Shown here piece after piece: positions 33,470-43,929 of a stretch of DNA of 64,000 bases; within the stretch, counting starts at the first letter, position 1; each line of letters starts with the position of its first letter. This DNA comes from Nageia nagi (taxonomy: Eukaryota; Pinophyta): positions 92,380,001-92,444,000 of the forward strand of contig JBITNC010000001.1 of NCBI GenBank assembly GCA_050084985.1. The letters are read 5' to 3'. The position numbers were made by a program, and so were the translations under genes. The notes beneath the pieces are model-generated. The model did not search any database. It saw nothing but the letters and a program-made list of their open reading frames with translations, and was not told the origin of the DNA.

Positions 33470-33620
33470 TTCCTCAAAGCTTGAAGTGTGGAAACTGTTG
33501 TTGTAGCTAATGAAGGATTTCCCATGTTGCATCTTCTGATGCCATGCCTTACCACTGCACAAGGACTTCTATGATGGAGCGATTACGAAGTTATCATGAG
33601 CATTGATCTAGAATTGCCTC
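33470..33620 (-). pseudogene. Chromodomain-like pol C-terminus
   Basis: The minus strand reads RSIIEVLVQW.GMASEDATWE at about 33595-33530, matching the integrase-linked chromodomain (..EVLVQWKG.P.EDATWE). In chromoviruses this domain steers integration towards particular chromatin. One stop replaces the Lys of QWKG. Confidence 0.75.
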
Positions 33621-33699
33621 AGTTATAACTACCATTGATCCATCCTCTACCAACTTAGGTAATTATGTCTGAACTTGAACCTTTGATCTAACCACTTTC

Positions 33700-34900
33700 T
33701 TGAGGTAAGAGACATGAAACACTAGGTGAATCTTAGAAGAAGAAAGAAGCTCTAATTTGTATGCAAATAGGATAATGCACTGTAACACCCTGTAAGGACA
33801 ATAAAAATTTGGAGCTAATTTTTGAGGGCCTTTTATTTTTAAGAATTTTTAGTGATAAGGTTGTAGCCTCAAAAGAACATGTCATCTACCTGAAACTCCC
33901 TTACCACATGTTGCTGATCAACCTATTATTTCGTATGATGTTGGGCTATCTGAAGGTTATCTTTGAGCAAATGAAGAATATCATCGTAAGTAACTAAAGT
34001 TGAGTCAATTACCTAAACTTTATTAGTACCTGCAACATACAAGGTGACTGTTAGTGGAGCTTAACCATACATTGCTTCATAGGGGGTCATCTTGCTGGTA
34101 GAATGATAAGATGTATTATACCACCAATCAATCAAGGGAAGCCATCATACCTAATGCATAGGTTGTGCTAAAGCAAAATAATGTAAATATGTTTCCAAGA
34201 ATTTGTTGATAATTTTAGTCTGACCATTAGTTTGTGGGTGATATGCTGAGCTCATATTTAGTTGGGTACCTTGTAGTTTAAAAAAGTTCTTACCAAAACA
34301 TTACTTGTAAAAGTGGGATCACAATCACTGACAATCATCTCTAGCATGCCATGTAGTTTGAAAATTGCACCTAGGAATAATTGTGCCACTGTCACTGCTC
34401 TGTAGGGATGAGCCAATGAACCAAAATGAGCATATTTAGATAATCGATCAACCACCACTAGAATAACTGATTTACCCTAAGATTTAGGAAGGCCTTCAAT
34501 GAAATCCATTGAGATATTGGTCCATGTACCGATAGGTATGGGGAGAGGTTGAAGGAGTCCCAGAGTACCCACTATCTCACCTTTTTATCTTTGACACACA
34601 TCATAAGCTACTATAAACTACTTGATATCCAATTTCATACCTATCCAATAGAATGACCATGCCACTCGCTTATAGGTTTTCAAAAATCCTTCATGTCTTG
34701 ATGTAGGTGTGGAATGCAATTCGGTAAGTATTTTTTATTTATATTTTGAAGGAGATGGTAATAAAATTTGACCTTTGAATCTCAAAATACCATCATACCA
34801 TGTATGGTGTGGTTTACTCGTGGGGTCTTGAGTGATCTATTTTAGTAATTCTTAGGTGGAGCTATCCTCTACCCACTTTTGTTTAATTTTATCTACCCAT
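33700..34900 (-). pseudogene. Chromovirus integrase
   Basis: Zinc domain at about 34700-34575: EGFLKTYKRVAWSFYWIGMK and FIVAYDVCQR (family H.G..KT..R.....YW.GM..D....V..C..CQ). Catalytic core at 34458-34258: MVVDRLSKYAHFGSLAHPYR, VAQLFLGAIFKLHGMLEMIV, SDCDPTFTSN. These are canonical chromovirus integrase motifs; SDRDP reads SDCDP. Multiple stops. Confidence 0.9.
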
Positions 34901-34979
34901 TGAGAAATAGGAGATGAAAGAGCTTGCAGTGCTACTTGATCTTCAAATTTTCAAGACAAAGCATTGATAACCAGATTCT

Positions 34980-35400
34980 CCTTACCTTTATGGTATACTA
35001 TCTCGTAATCATACCCTAGTAATTTGGTCACCAATTTTTGTTGCTCAAGCATAGAAATGTGTTGCTTAATGAAAAATTTCAAACTATGATGATCTATGAG
35101 GATGATGAAATTGTGACCAATGAGATATCATCTCCAACATTGAATTGCATGAATGATGGCAAGAATTTCTTTTTCATAACTGGATTTGCCTAAATTTTTT
35201 CTAGAGAGTGCTCTACCAGTGAATGCCAAGGGATGTCCTTCCTGCATTAATACTACCTTGATTCCTACTCCACAAGCATCACTTTCTATCATAAAGGTTT
35301 TAGAAAAATTTGGCATCACTAATATTGGGGTGGTACACATCACCTCCTTGAGCTTAACAAAAGCTACTTTAGATTGAGGGGACCATTAGAAAGCATTCTT
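34980..35400 (-). pseudogene. Chromovirus RNase H
   Basis: A 71-codon open stretch at 35343-35128 with TPILVMPNFSKTFMIESDAC, GVGIKVVLMQEGHPLAFTGR, ALSRKN, SYEKEILAIIHAIQCWR. This is the RNase H start (F.IE.DASG.GIGAVL.Q.G.P.A..S.AL) and the YEKE..A...A...WR block. The fragment reads on into the YLIG..F.I.TDH region with stops. Confidence 0.88.
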
Positions 35401-35499
35401 TTTCAACAACATGGGTTAGAGGTGCTACAATCTTACCATAATCCTTTACAAATTTTTGATAATAGCCTATCAACCCTAAGAATCCTTGAATACTTTTCA

Positions 35500-36460
35500 A
35501 AGATTTAGGAATAGAACATTTTTGCATGTCAGTAATCTTTTATGGATCCACCTTAACTCCCTCTTCAGATATAACATGGCCTAAGTAGTCAATTTCCCTC
35601 TTGCCAAATGAGCATTTTGATTTTTTTGCATATAGCTAGTGTTCCTTAAAGATTTGTAGGGTTTGGTCAACATGTGCCACATGTTCTTACCATTTCTTAC
35701 TGTAGATCAAGATATCATTAAAAAAAACTAAAAGGAACTTCTTGAGGAATGGATAGAACACCTGATTCATTAAACTTTGAAATGTGGATGGAGCATTTAT
35801 TAGGCCAAAAGACATGACTAGGAACCCATAATGGCCCTCATGGGTGCAAAATATAGTTTCTGGTATATCCTCCTCCTTGAGATGAATTTGGTGATACCCA
35901 GATCATAGGTCCAACTTGGAAAAATATCTTGCCCCATGTAGTTCATCCAATAATTCATCAATGATTGGGATGGAAAATTTATCCTTGATTATAATTTTAT
36001 TAAGCACCCTAAAACCCACACACATACACCATTAACCATCTTTCTTACAAACCAATATAATTAGAGAATAATATGGGCTTATGCTAGGTCAAATTATTCA
36101 TACATCCAATAATTCCTTAACTAATTTTTCAATTTCATTTTTCTATAAGCAAGGATATTGATAAGGATGAATGTTTGGTGGGTGACTTCTCGGCACCAAC
36201 TGGATAGCATGATCATGTGATTGCTAGGGTGGTAAGCCCATTGGTTCTTCAAAGGTACTTGAATACTTATTTAAGATGGGCTACAGATCCTTAGGCTCTA
36301 TGATTTCAAATTTGGTGATTGATAAAGAGTGTAATTATGCTAGCATCCCTTTTCCAATTTTTTGTAGGATCTTTTCCATGCAATGTGAGCTCATAATTTA
36401 TACAGATCCACCCTATAATCCCCTAAGAGTATGCTCTTGTTCATCTATTTTGAAGATCAT
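35500..36460 (-). pseudogene. Chromovirus reverse transcriptase
   Basis: The minus strand at about 36060-35830 reads [39 protein letters not shown] and [12 protein letters not shown], an almost canonical chromovirus RT. The catalytic FDDILIYS box at about 35730-35700 reads FNDILIYS, so one of the paired catalytic aspartates is changed to Asn. Further stops occur in the palm. LKVNPKKC-like and GH-IS.EGV-like segments follow towards 35560. Confidence 0.9.
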
Positions 36461-36466
36461 CCATAT

Positions 36467-36910
36467 CTATATAAAATTCCATTGTACAATGCCCAAAGTC
36501 CTCAACCATTGTAACCCCAAAACTATACCACATCCCCTAAGTGGTAAAGCATACATGTTGCTTTTCAAAGTATAGTGGTCCATGCTCAATTTGACATTGT
36601 GACATGTGCCTTTACATGCTATTTTTCCTCCATTACCAACCATAACCTCAAAATTATTTATAGGATGTATGTAACAATTAGCAACCTTAACCACTCATGG
36701 ATTAATGAAATTATGAGTACTTTCAGAATCCAATGATATTATGAGAGGGTGCTTTTTAAAAAACCCTTTAACCTTCATAATTTGGGGGGTGGTAATTCCT
36801 ACCAATGCATTGTAAGAGATAACCAAGGCCTCCTCATATAGAATTTTCTTTGTAGCTTCTTTAGCTACACTCTTACATTCCTCCTCACTAGGAGCATCAA
36901 CATCAAGCAA
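36467..36910 (-). pseudogene. Chromovirus retropepsin-like protease
   Basis: Two adjacent open stretches (36910-36695 and 36694-36467, minus). LIISLDSESTHNFINP carries the active site (family LIDSGSTHNFI; the Gly after Ser reads Glu). It is followed by VMVGNGGKIACKGTCHNVKL and CGIVLGLQWLRTLGIVQWNF (family .D.VLG..WL..LG...WNF). The loss of the catalytic DSG to DSE and the stop between the halves mark it as inactive. Confidence 0.88.
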
Positions 36911-36919
36911 ATATAACTT

Positions 36920-37890
36920 TTGTTATGTACAACAATGACCACGAATAAATTTCTCATTACAATTATAGCACAAGCCCTTCTTTCAATATTCTACCATTTC
37001 CTCCCATGTTAACTTATTAGTTTGCATTGTATGATTCGATGGTGGGGCACTTGTATTATTAAAGGAATGGGAATTATTATGTGTTTTGGTGAATGGAGGT
37101 CTTGCATTTCTTCAATGAGCACTTGCTTTATCTTCAATGAGTTTTGCTAAGGCAATAACATCCATCATAGTTTTGGGATTAAACATTTTTGCCTTTGGTT
37201 TAATTTCTTCCTTTAAGCCATTGATAAAACAACTTGTGAAAAATGCATTATCTAACCCCTCTATGTGATTTGCCAATTTCTCAAACTAATTTTAATATTC
37301 TTTGACTATGGTAGTTTGATGTAGCTTGGTCAATACCCTTGTGAAATCTTCATAGTCACTAGGACCAAAATAGATCAATAATTTTTGAGTGAATTCATCC
37401 CATGATGGAGCAGGATGCATATTTGAGTACCATTGGTGCCATTGGAGAGCCTCACAGTCCAAGTGAAAATATGCCATATGCACTTTTAAATACTCTAGGA
37501 TTTGATTCAATGAGAAATACTATCTAGCCTTATAAATCCAACTAGTGGGATTATCTCCATCAAATCAAAGAAAATATAATTTGGTTGTGCATGGAAGAAT
37601 GAAACCACCTTGTTGGATCTAAAAATTATGATGATACCCTTATTGATTTCTTAACTACCCTAATTGCTATGAACTAGATGCATCATTGGTATGACTAAGA
37701 CTTAGCTGAACATTATCACATTTACTATCAAGGGTTTGTATTTGGGTTTGTATTAGTTGGATTTTTGCCCTAAATGTATTAGTAAGTGTATCCACCATTT
37801 GTTGGATCATAGTTTGAAAGGTCATCATGGTAGGATCAACTTGTGCTACTGTTTGGGATCTTATTTCAGGTGCCATTTCCATTTCTAGAA
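36920..37890 (-). pseudogene. Chromovirus gag
   Basis: From MEMAPEIRSQTVAQ at 37882 (minus) through a Gln-rich N-terminus to the gag core at about 37510-37292: MAYFHLDCEALQWHQWYSNM, PSWDEFTQKLLIYFGPSDYE, DFTRVLTKLHQTTIVKEY. This matches the chromovirus gag pattern (A..W......W..F...L..RFGPS.YED....L..L.QT..V.EY). A knuckle, KEGLCYNCNEKFIRGHCC, lies at about 36985-36930 (family KGLC..C.EK...GH.C). Stops separate the parts. Confidence 0.88.
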
Positions 37891-37899
37891 ATTGCTATT

Positions 37900-38543
37900 T
37901 CTAAAACTAATTTTTCTAGAAACTACTACTTTTAGAATTGTTATTTTTAGAAGTGCCCAAAAAAGTGTATGGGTGTAATATATCAAAATGATCAGATTGA
38001 AAAGAGTATCACAATGGGCTAGGTCTCCTAATGATGATTTTTGAACCCTTGTACCCTTCTTTGAAAAACTACATCTCATACATTTTGCTTCTTGAATCAA
38101 GGTTTTTTGTATAAAGGAATGATTCTAGGGTAAGGATTATCTGCTTTGTAGGCTTGTCTAAACACCCCTCCTATTCAAATTTCATAAGGAAAGAGGCTAC
38201 AGATATGGCTTCTATGAAAAGTAACTTTATAATGGCACTTGTTGGTGCACTACAGTTTATAGATGGTCGACACAACTTCCTACCTAGTTTCAATTTATAG
38301 CCTAGATAGTCTCTGATATACCTTTCGATACATGGATTCCAATTCCATGTAGGGTTATATTTGAGACTTGGGTATTGGTGTAGAGTTTTTTGCACCTCAC
38401 TTCACACACAAATTTATGGGCAAGTGTGCTTAGTCAAAAATGATAGATCCTCCTAGATATTTTAAAACCCCTAATATAGGTTTTCTAGCTTAGACCTCTA
38501 AGAAAAAATATTATTTTCCTACAACAAAATGGCCTTGGAAAGA
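37900..38543 (-). other. Chromovirus leader, nothing recognised
   Basis: Non-coding stretch between the primer site and gag on the minus strand. I see no additional gene. Confidence 0.5.
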
Positions 38544-38555
38544 GCTTTGATACTA
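38544..38555 (-). other. Primer binding site of chromovirus
   Basis: The minus strand reads TAGTATCAAAGC (family TGGTATCAGAGC, two transitions), two bases from the 5' LTR. Confidence 0.85.
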
Positions 38556-38557
38556 GA

Positions 38558-38961
38558 TGATACGATGATACAAATATGAAAAAGGAAAATATTGTAAAAA
38601 TGAAATGAATATGGAATTGAAATAGGAAAATGATAACTATTTATTACAAATAACAGAGCATGCACTAGTAAATAGAGCACAAAATAACATCAATAAGTAC
38701 ATAAGGATAGGATTTTACTAAATAGTAACAAAATCATAGGTTGATTTGAGGGGGATACCTCCTTACAACTCCAAAGGTAAAAAATAATGTTTAATATGCC
38801 TTTCTCCACACACTTCTATCTATTTATAATAAACTAACCCTAACCCTAATAGTAATGCAAAATTGGGCCTCACCCTTACAATCAAAATATTACAATATAG
38901 GTCGATAATTGAATAAAATACTAATACTAACACTAAAATGTTAATATGTGGGATTCTAATA
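38558..38961 (-). repeat. 5' LTR of chromovirus
   Basis: 404 bp. On the + strand it begins TGATACGATG and ends GATTCTAATA (CA decayed to TA). About 40 differences from 33044-33443 by eye, mostly transitions. Confidence 0.9.
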
Positions 38962-38966
38962 GTATT
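38962..38966. other. Target-site duplication GTATT (right)
   Basis: Matches 33039-33043. Confidence 0.85.
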
Positions 38967-39346
38967 GTAATGTACAATCATCTATGTGAGATGATTAGTC
39001 TCAACTCAAAATCATTAGGGATACAAATATGTAATGATATCAAAAATGAAGACTTGAAAGCATGGTTTGAAGACCACAGAGAAAATAAGCAAGAGTTATT
39101 ATCCAACACCACATCTAAAGAGTTTTTTTATGAAAGGGGAGTTGTTCATCCATAATCCTTCAAGGGAAAAGCAAAATACATAGATACCAACCTACATGCG
39201 CAATAGAAGCCTAATGAGTTGCATAAAGAGTATCCCACATTTTTTTGGTATTGAAGATTTTCTTCAAACCAATTGGAAGAAGTGGAAAAGAAGTTTTTCA
39301 ATTTGTGTGATGCTTAAGAACTCTTGAAAATGAGTTACTTTCACAT
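38967..39346 (+). pseudogene. Second ORF region of the Copia-like element, 3' part
   Basis: Continues the reading frame that ends at 33043: VMYNHLCEMISLNSKSLG, then DIKNEDLKAWFEDHRENKQE, open to 39155. Frame-shifted text follows (PTFF-YRFSSNQLEEVEKKF and FHINGENVR) up to the polypurine tract. Charged and helical; family not recognised. Confidence 0.45.
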
Positions 39347-39358
39347 CAATGGGGAGAA
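39347..39358 (+). other. Polypurine tract of Copia-like element
   Basis: CAATGGGGAGAA directly before TGTTAGAATATG, a standard Copia 3' LTR junction (GGGGGAGAA-TGTTAG). Confidence 0.85.
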
Positions 39359-39640
39359 TGTTAGAATATGATCTAGCATTATATATATCTAGCATTTTCT
39401 TAAGTCTATGTAGGCATAGATATTTAGTTATGCAAGCAAGAAAGTGATATGTTTTATTTGTTAAGATGTTGCTATAATTAAGACCTAGTCAAATAGTTTA
39501 GTTAGTTAGACTTTGTTATCATAGCCTACGAATAGAGTTTGGTACTATTACTCTAGTCTAGTGCTATTTCTTAGGTTGCTTTTAGCACTATAAAATATAA
39601 TTTTTTTATGAATAATATTAAGTTCTTTTCTGGATTCTCA
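39359..39640 (+). repeat. 3' LTR of Copia-like element (282 bp)
   Basis: TGTTAGAATATG...GGATTCTCA, with a TATAAAAT-like box near 39591 and a polypurine tract upstream. A partner 5' LTR is not clearly present; only weak similarity is seen at 31100-31146 (AATAAAGTTTAAGGTTTTTT against AATAATATTAAGTTCTTTTC). Confidence 0.8.
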
Positions 39641-41229
39641 AATATGTGGTTGATTTAGCTTAAACTTTTATTAGCATTTACATTAAAGTGTATCCTTAAA
39701 CAAAGGTATTTAATATGCTTTATATATTTATGAAGAGATGGTTTCAATTTAATAAACAATATTATTTGTACCTATATGATAAAGGACTATAAATGATGAT
39801 AATTTTGTAAATACCTCTATAATAGAGAAATAAATTTGGATTTGGTTTTTCTTGAAATAAGATTATGGTACCTTATTTGATCGCATTCACTCATTGAGGA
39901 AGGGAGGCAGCCTCATTAAAGGCATAAAACCTCTTGAGATCCTAAATTAAGTATATGAGGTATCAAAATTTAGATATACATATAATTCATTTGGGTGAGC
40001 TATCCTGATCCTCATATGCTCAACATCCATTCCTAGTACCTATAACCATTCATCCATGGAAACCTTAGAGTGTACGTTAAAAGATGATAGTATGACAACC
40101 TATGAAGAACCCTCCTTTTCATGGAGTTTGTTGAATGAAGATTAACATAATTGATGTATTTAAATTAATGTACTTATGATATTGTAATGTAACCAAGTGT
40201 CATATAATAGAAAGTAGAGAAGTTATCATCTCTTATCATGTTATATTCATGTAGGATTTTGTAAAATAATGGTGATCCATGATCTTACATAACATGTATA
40301 TATAATGTAGGACTTGTAATGAATTATAAATTCAATGATCCAAAAATAATTTACTAGGTATTTGAGATGATGGATTATGAATAAGAATTAATAACATTTG
40401 ACAAATATTTTTGTTAAACTCACCTTATATAGTCAAGAATGGTCAATACTATAATTGATTCTTGCTCCAAATTTAGAATGCAAGGAATTTAGACTTAATG
40501 TTTAGAATCAATTTTAAAATGTTAGGGATCCTTTGAACATAAATGGGATAGTATGGAAAATATTAATGAATGGTTATTAAATTTTGAGATTAAATTAATT
40601 TTATTAGTTAATACTCTATAGTTATAAAATAGATGCGTAACGATAGTACCTAGTTGACAAAAATGAATCTTATATCTAACATAGATGAATCATAGTGAAT
40701 ATTTAGGACCTAAGATTACTAAGTAGTCCAAAATTTAATATATAAGGGATTTGGCCCTAAAATTTATGTATAGGATTCAAATGGAAAGAAATGGGATAGT
40801 TCAAGATATTATGGGAAATAATTTGGGATGCTTGGGATTTTTATGGGATCTAAATCATGAGATTTCTCGAATAAGGATTAGTGGTATTAAATTTTTATGA
40901 TGTGATATGTACACTCTCTCAAACATAAGTGTACGATAGAATATGGTGAATTTTATATAGCTAATAAAGTTTAATATCTCATTTGATAAAATCAGGCATG
41001 ATCATTAAGATTGTTCATCACAAGAAAAGGAAAGAAACTTGTGAACATATCCTTGTTACTTACAAAGAAAATATGAGGTCTAAATAAATTGATAGTATCA
41101 ATATGTAATACATGTGGGATATAATTCTATTAATAGTGAACCTTATAGAACAAATAGATTGATAATCTTTAAAAAAAAAAATTGTCCTAAATTAGAGGTG
41201 TTAAATGGAAAAGTTTGAGTTTTGTTACA
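39641..41229 (+). repeat. LTR2 of giant element, right part
   Basis: Collinear with 17290-18891 of LTR1, ending in TTGTTACA as LTR1 ends in CATTACA. It completes a total LTR2 length of 4839 bp. Confidence 0.87.
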
Positions 41230-41234
41230 TTCAT
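41230..41234. other. Target-site duplication TTCAT (right, giant element)
   Basis: Compare with TTCCT at 14055-14059. Confidence 0.6.
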
Positions 41235-43580
41235 TCGTATCATGCAACATAGAGATCATATTATGAATATGTATTGGGCCTCCATTTCACTATATATTCA
41301 AGTGTTCCCATAGATGCCATATTGCAATGATTATATCCAACATTACAGAGTTTAATTTTTCATCTAATAGTTCATTTTATATTTAAAATGCTTCAACTTG
41401 ATACTAGGGATATTTTGCATCCCATCCTGTATCCATATATCATTAGAATTGGTGACTCTAATCCTTATTGATTCTAGTGTTGAGTAGGGATGAAAGAACC
41501 TATCATGTGGTAGCTCCACTATGGAATAAGAATGTTTTTTAGGGAACTCTTATTCCCCACCTAGCCATATCAAAAATAAACCCCATTGTCCAACAATGTC
41601 TCTCTCCATCGAAGTGCCTTTGGAATAAAGTGTGAATATTGGATGATGTAATCTGATCTCTCACTACTTAACACATATACATACTATAAATGTACAAACT
41701 CATGATAATCTCCTTATATGCATTTTAATATAAATCCATGACTTCTAACTTCAACCTTCATGTTTCAATTTTTGGGCATATGGCATGGTTGATGCAAACA
41801 AGAGACCATATGTACATAATACACACAAAATTCTTCACAAGTATAAAAAAAAATCAAAAATGATAATTTTAGGTCAAATTATGTTTGTCAAACATGAGCA
41901 CTTTTCGAAATGACAATTAGGGCCAATAAAAAAATAATAATAAAAAAATATTCATGAAAAAATTACAAAAAAATATCTTGCACCATCTTTAGTATATTAG
42001 GTATCTTTTTTGAAAAGGATTTAAAAAATATTTTAATTAGGTCCAATTATTGGCTTATTTATTTTGGATTTACATGATGTATTAGGAATAAATTACATAC
42101 TTTAAAACTAGAATTTTAAAACTACATTTTTACTGTAGTGACCTTTTTCAAGACTCAGACTTTAAGTGCTTCAAATTTTGAGATCAAGTGTGACCAAACC
42201 TAAAAAATCAAGGAAAACACTCACTTTTTGGCCAAAAGTGGGACTCATCTTCTTGCACTTACCCTTGGCCTATATCAAATATTAATTGCAAATAAATTTA
42301 TACTTTTTATTTACAAATGAAGGATCATGTGTCTCATTTTATTCTCATTATTTTATTTTATATCATATTATATTATTATGATAAGAGTTAACACCCCTTT
42401 AGTCCTAAGGCTAAAGTAAATGCCATGGTTGTTAACTCTCTTTGGTATCAATAGATATATGAATGATTCAATATTAACCTCCTTTTTAGGTAAATCATAG
42501 AGCTTCCCTATTGATATTGTAGATCTAATATATTTGGTAATGGCCTAAGAATGTAACCCTATCAATGTCTTTCTTGAGATTTAAAGATAAATTGGTAAAA
42601 TTACTATAACAAGTATTGTATAAAAAAATGACCAACCACTATGGGTTCACCTATTCGATAACACAAATATCGATTCCTAGTTCAATTGGGTAAGAGTCAC
42701 ACAAAGGAAAGGCTAACACATTGTAAATATTCAATATTTTTAATTCAAATAATGTAATAATAGATTTTAAATATTCAAAAAGAATATGCTACTATAACAT
42801 TAGAATATCATAAGTCCATAGAAGGTAAAATGCATTCATTCATGAACATTGGATGTACCAACCAAAGGATATTTCATTAAATTATAATTTCATATTCAAG
42901 GAGTTTGGCTCATTTCATAGAAAAATATAAAAAAATTATAATAATAATATTCCACTCAAATAATGTACCAAAATCTTGAGCAACAAAATACTTAACTAAG
43001 ACCAATTATAACTCTTTAGATAAAATCTTGTAATGAGCTAGATAAAAGCTTGGTTGTGGTGTTTGAATATGATCATAGTGGCCACTTAGTAACTGATATC
43101 TCCTAAAAATGAATGAACATGTAATAATATTTATGGCATGAAAAGGGTATCATAGGCCCAAATTCAACCACAAATGTTGGGTGTATATGAAAATCACATT
43201 GGGTATATATCAAAAGTGAGCCACCACTCATCTCCCAATGTTGGATGTAAAGTTGCATATATGCCCAAAAGTTATTCATACACTCCCCTAGTTTATCTAT
43301 TTTTTTAAATATTAAAAAAATAAAATTTAAAATATATATACCTAGTGTTTAATCATATATTCCCATTGTTTAGTATATATTCCCTTTCTATAGTATATAT
43401 ATCTAATGTTTAGCATGTAATATATATTGACGTTATCATCCCTATCAATGAACATCTTAATTTTTCTCACCAAACCATATTGATTCAAAAGTTTGATCTA
43501 TTCAATCATCCCAATTGTATCCAAAGGTATGTGAATGTCATGTAACTTGATAAATTCTCATATTTTTCCCTATGCATATT
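41235..43580. other. AT-rich stretch, nothing recognised
   Basis: Right flank of the giant element. No coding motif, LTR terminus or structured repeat supported. Confidence 0.4.
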
Positions 43581-43682
43581 ATCAAATACTATATGGGCCT
43601 TTTGTTTTCTTTGATATTTTGCATGCATGTTATCAAATATTGTTTGGGCCTTCTATTTTCTTTGATATTTTGCATGCATATC
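43581..43682. repeat. 51-bp tandem duplication
   Basis: Two adjacent copies of a segment running ATCAAATA(C/T)T...GGGCCTT...TTTGATATTTTGCATGCAT, with a few differences. It lies just downstream (minus sense) of a PPR fragment. Confidence 0.85.
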
Positions 43683-43929
43683 TAACAAGGGAATCACAAC
43701 AATAACATTTTTTTAAAATAATGATAATATTTATTGAAAAATCATTGTGGCACATGCTAGAAGAATATTATTAAAGGTGATATACTTTAGCTTTACATTT
43801 GGTAATTACATTTTCTTAAATATCTCTAGATCCTTTTTATAAAATCCATTTTGTTGCACATTCTACATGCATATTTAGCCATTAATTGCTTATCTTTTAA
43901 TCATGGCATTCCATATATTGTATTTGCAT

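Larger units (their letters stand above)
33044..38961 (-). mobile_element. Chromovirus (Ty3/gypsy) element, full-length but decayed (5918 bp)
   Basis: 5' LTR 38558-38961 and 3' LTR 33044-33443 (minus orientation), differing by roughly 10% by hand alignment. GTATT target duplication on both sides. A tRNA-Met primer site and polypurine tract are in place. The interior, in minus order: gag with knuckle, protease, RT, RNase H, integrase with HHCC zinc domain, and a chromodomain-like tail. Domain order and chromodomain define a chromovirus. Every gene has stops, so it is dead. It inserted inside the second ORF of the Copia-like element. Confidence 0.93.
31048..39640 (+). mobile_element. Pol-less Copia-like element inserted in LTR2 (itself hit by a chromovirus)
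   Basis: The boundaries are the break and resumption of LTR1/LTR2 homology. Inside, on the + strand: a possible remnant of a 5' LTR end with a poor primer site (TAGTATAAGG near 31146), a 326-aa gag-like ORF, a second broken ORF, a polypurine tract (39347) and an LTR (39359-39640, TG...CA). After removing the nested chromovirus and one target duplication it is about 2.67 kb, with no protease, integrase or RT. I could not find a convincing target duplication, and the 5' LTR is either truncated or badly decayed, so end positions may be off by about 10 bases. Confidence 0.65.
14060..41229 (+). mobile_element. Giant LARD-like LTR retrotransposon with ~4.83-kb LTRs and no recognisable gag/pol
   Basis: LTR1 is 14060-18891 (4832 bp). 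LTR2 is 27798-31047 plus 39641-41229 (together 4839 bp), interrupted by later insertions. Both LTRs start TGTAA and end TTACA. Just after LTR1 lies a decayed tRNA-Met primer site. Just before LTR2 lies the polypurine tract AAGGGGGGAAGTA. Flanking 5-mers are TTCCT (14055-14059) and TTCAT (41230-41234), a target duplication with one change. Without nested elements the internal part is about 5.3 kb and shows no gag, RT or integrase motif. Huge LTRs with a non-coding interior define the LARD class. The LTRs differ by roughly 10-15% in the stretches I aligned, so it is old. Confidence 0.85.

Noticed and set aside
33310-38860. CCCTAACCCTAA words at about 33315 and 38835 resembling telomere repeat
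   Set aside because: Only two units, at the same position in both chromovirus LTRs; the plant telomere unit would be CCCTAAA.
31048-39640. Target-site duplication for the Copia-like element
   Set aside because: Candidate 5-mers (TATTA left, AATAT right) do not match and the 5' LTR is unclear, so none was called.
14060-41229. Reading the two 4.8-kb copies as an ordinary segmental duplication
   Set aside because: TGTAA/TTACA ends, primer site, polypurine tract and near-matching target duplications at exactly these borders fit an LTR pair better.
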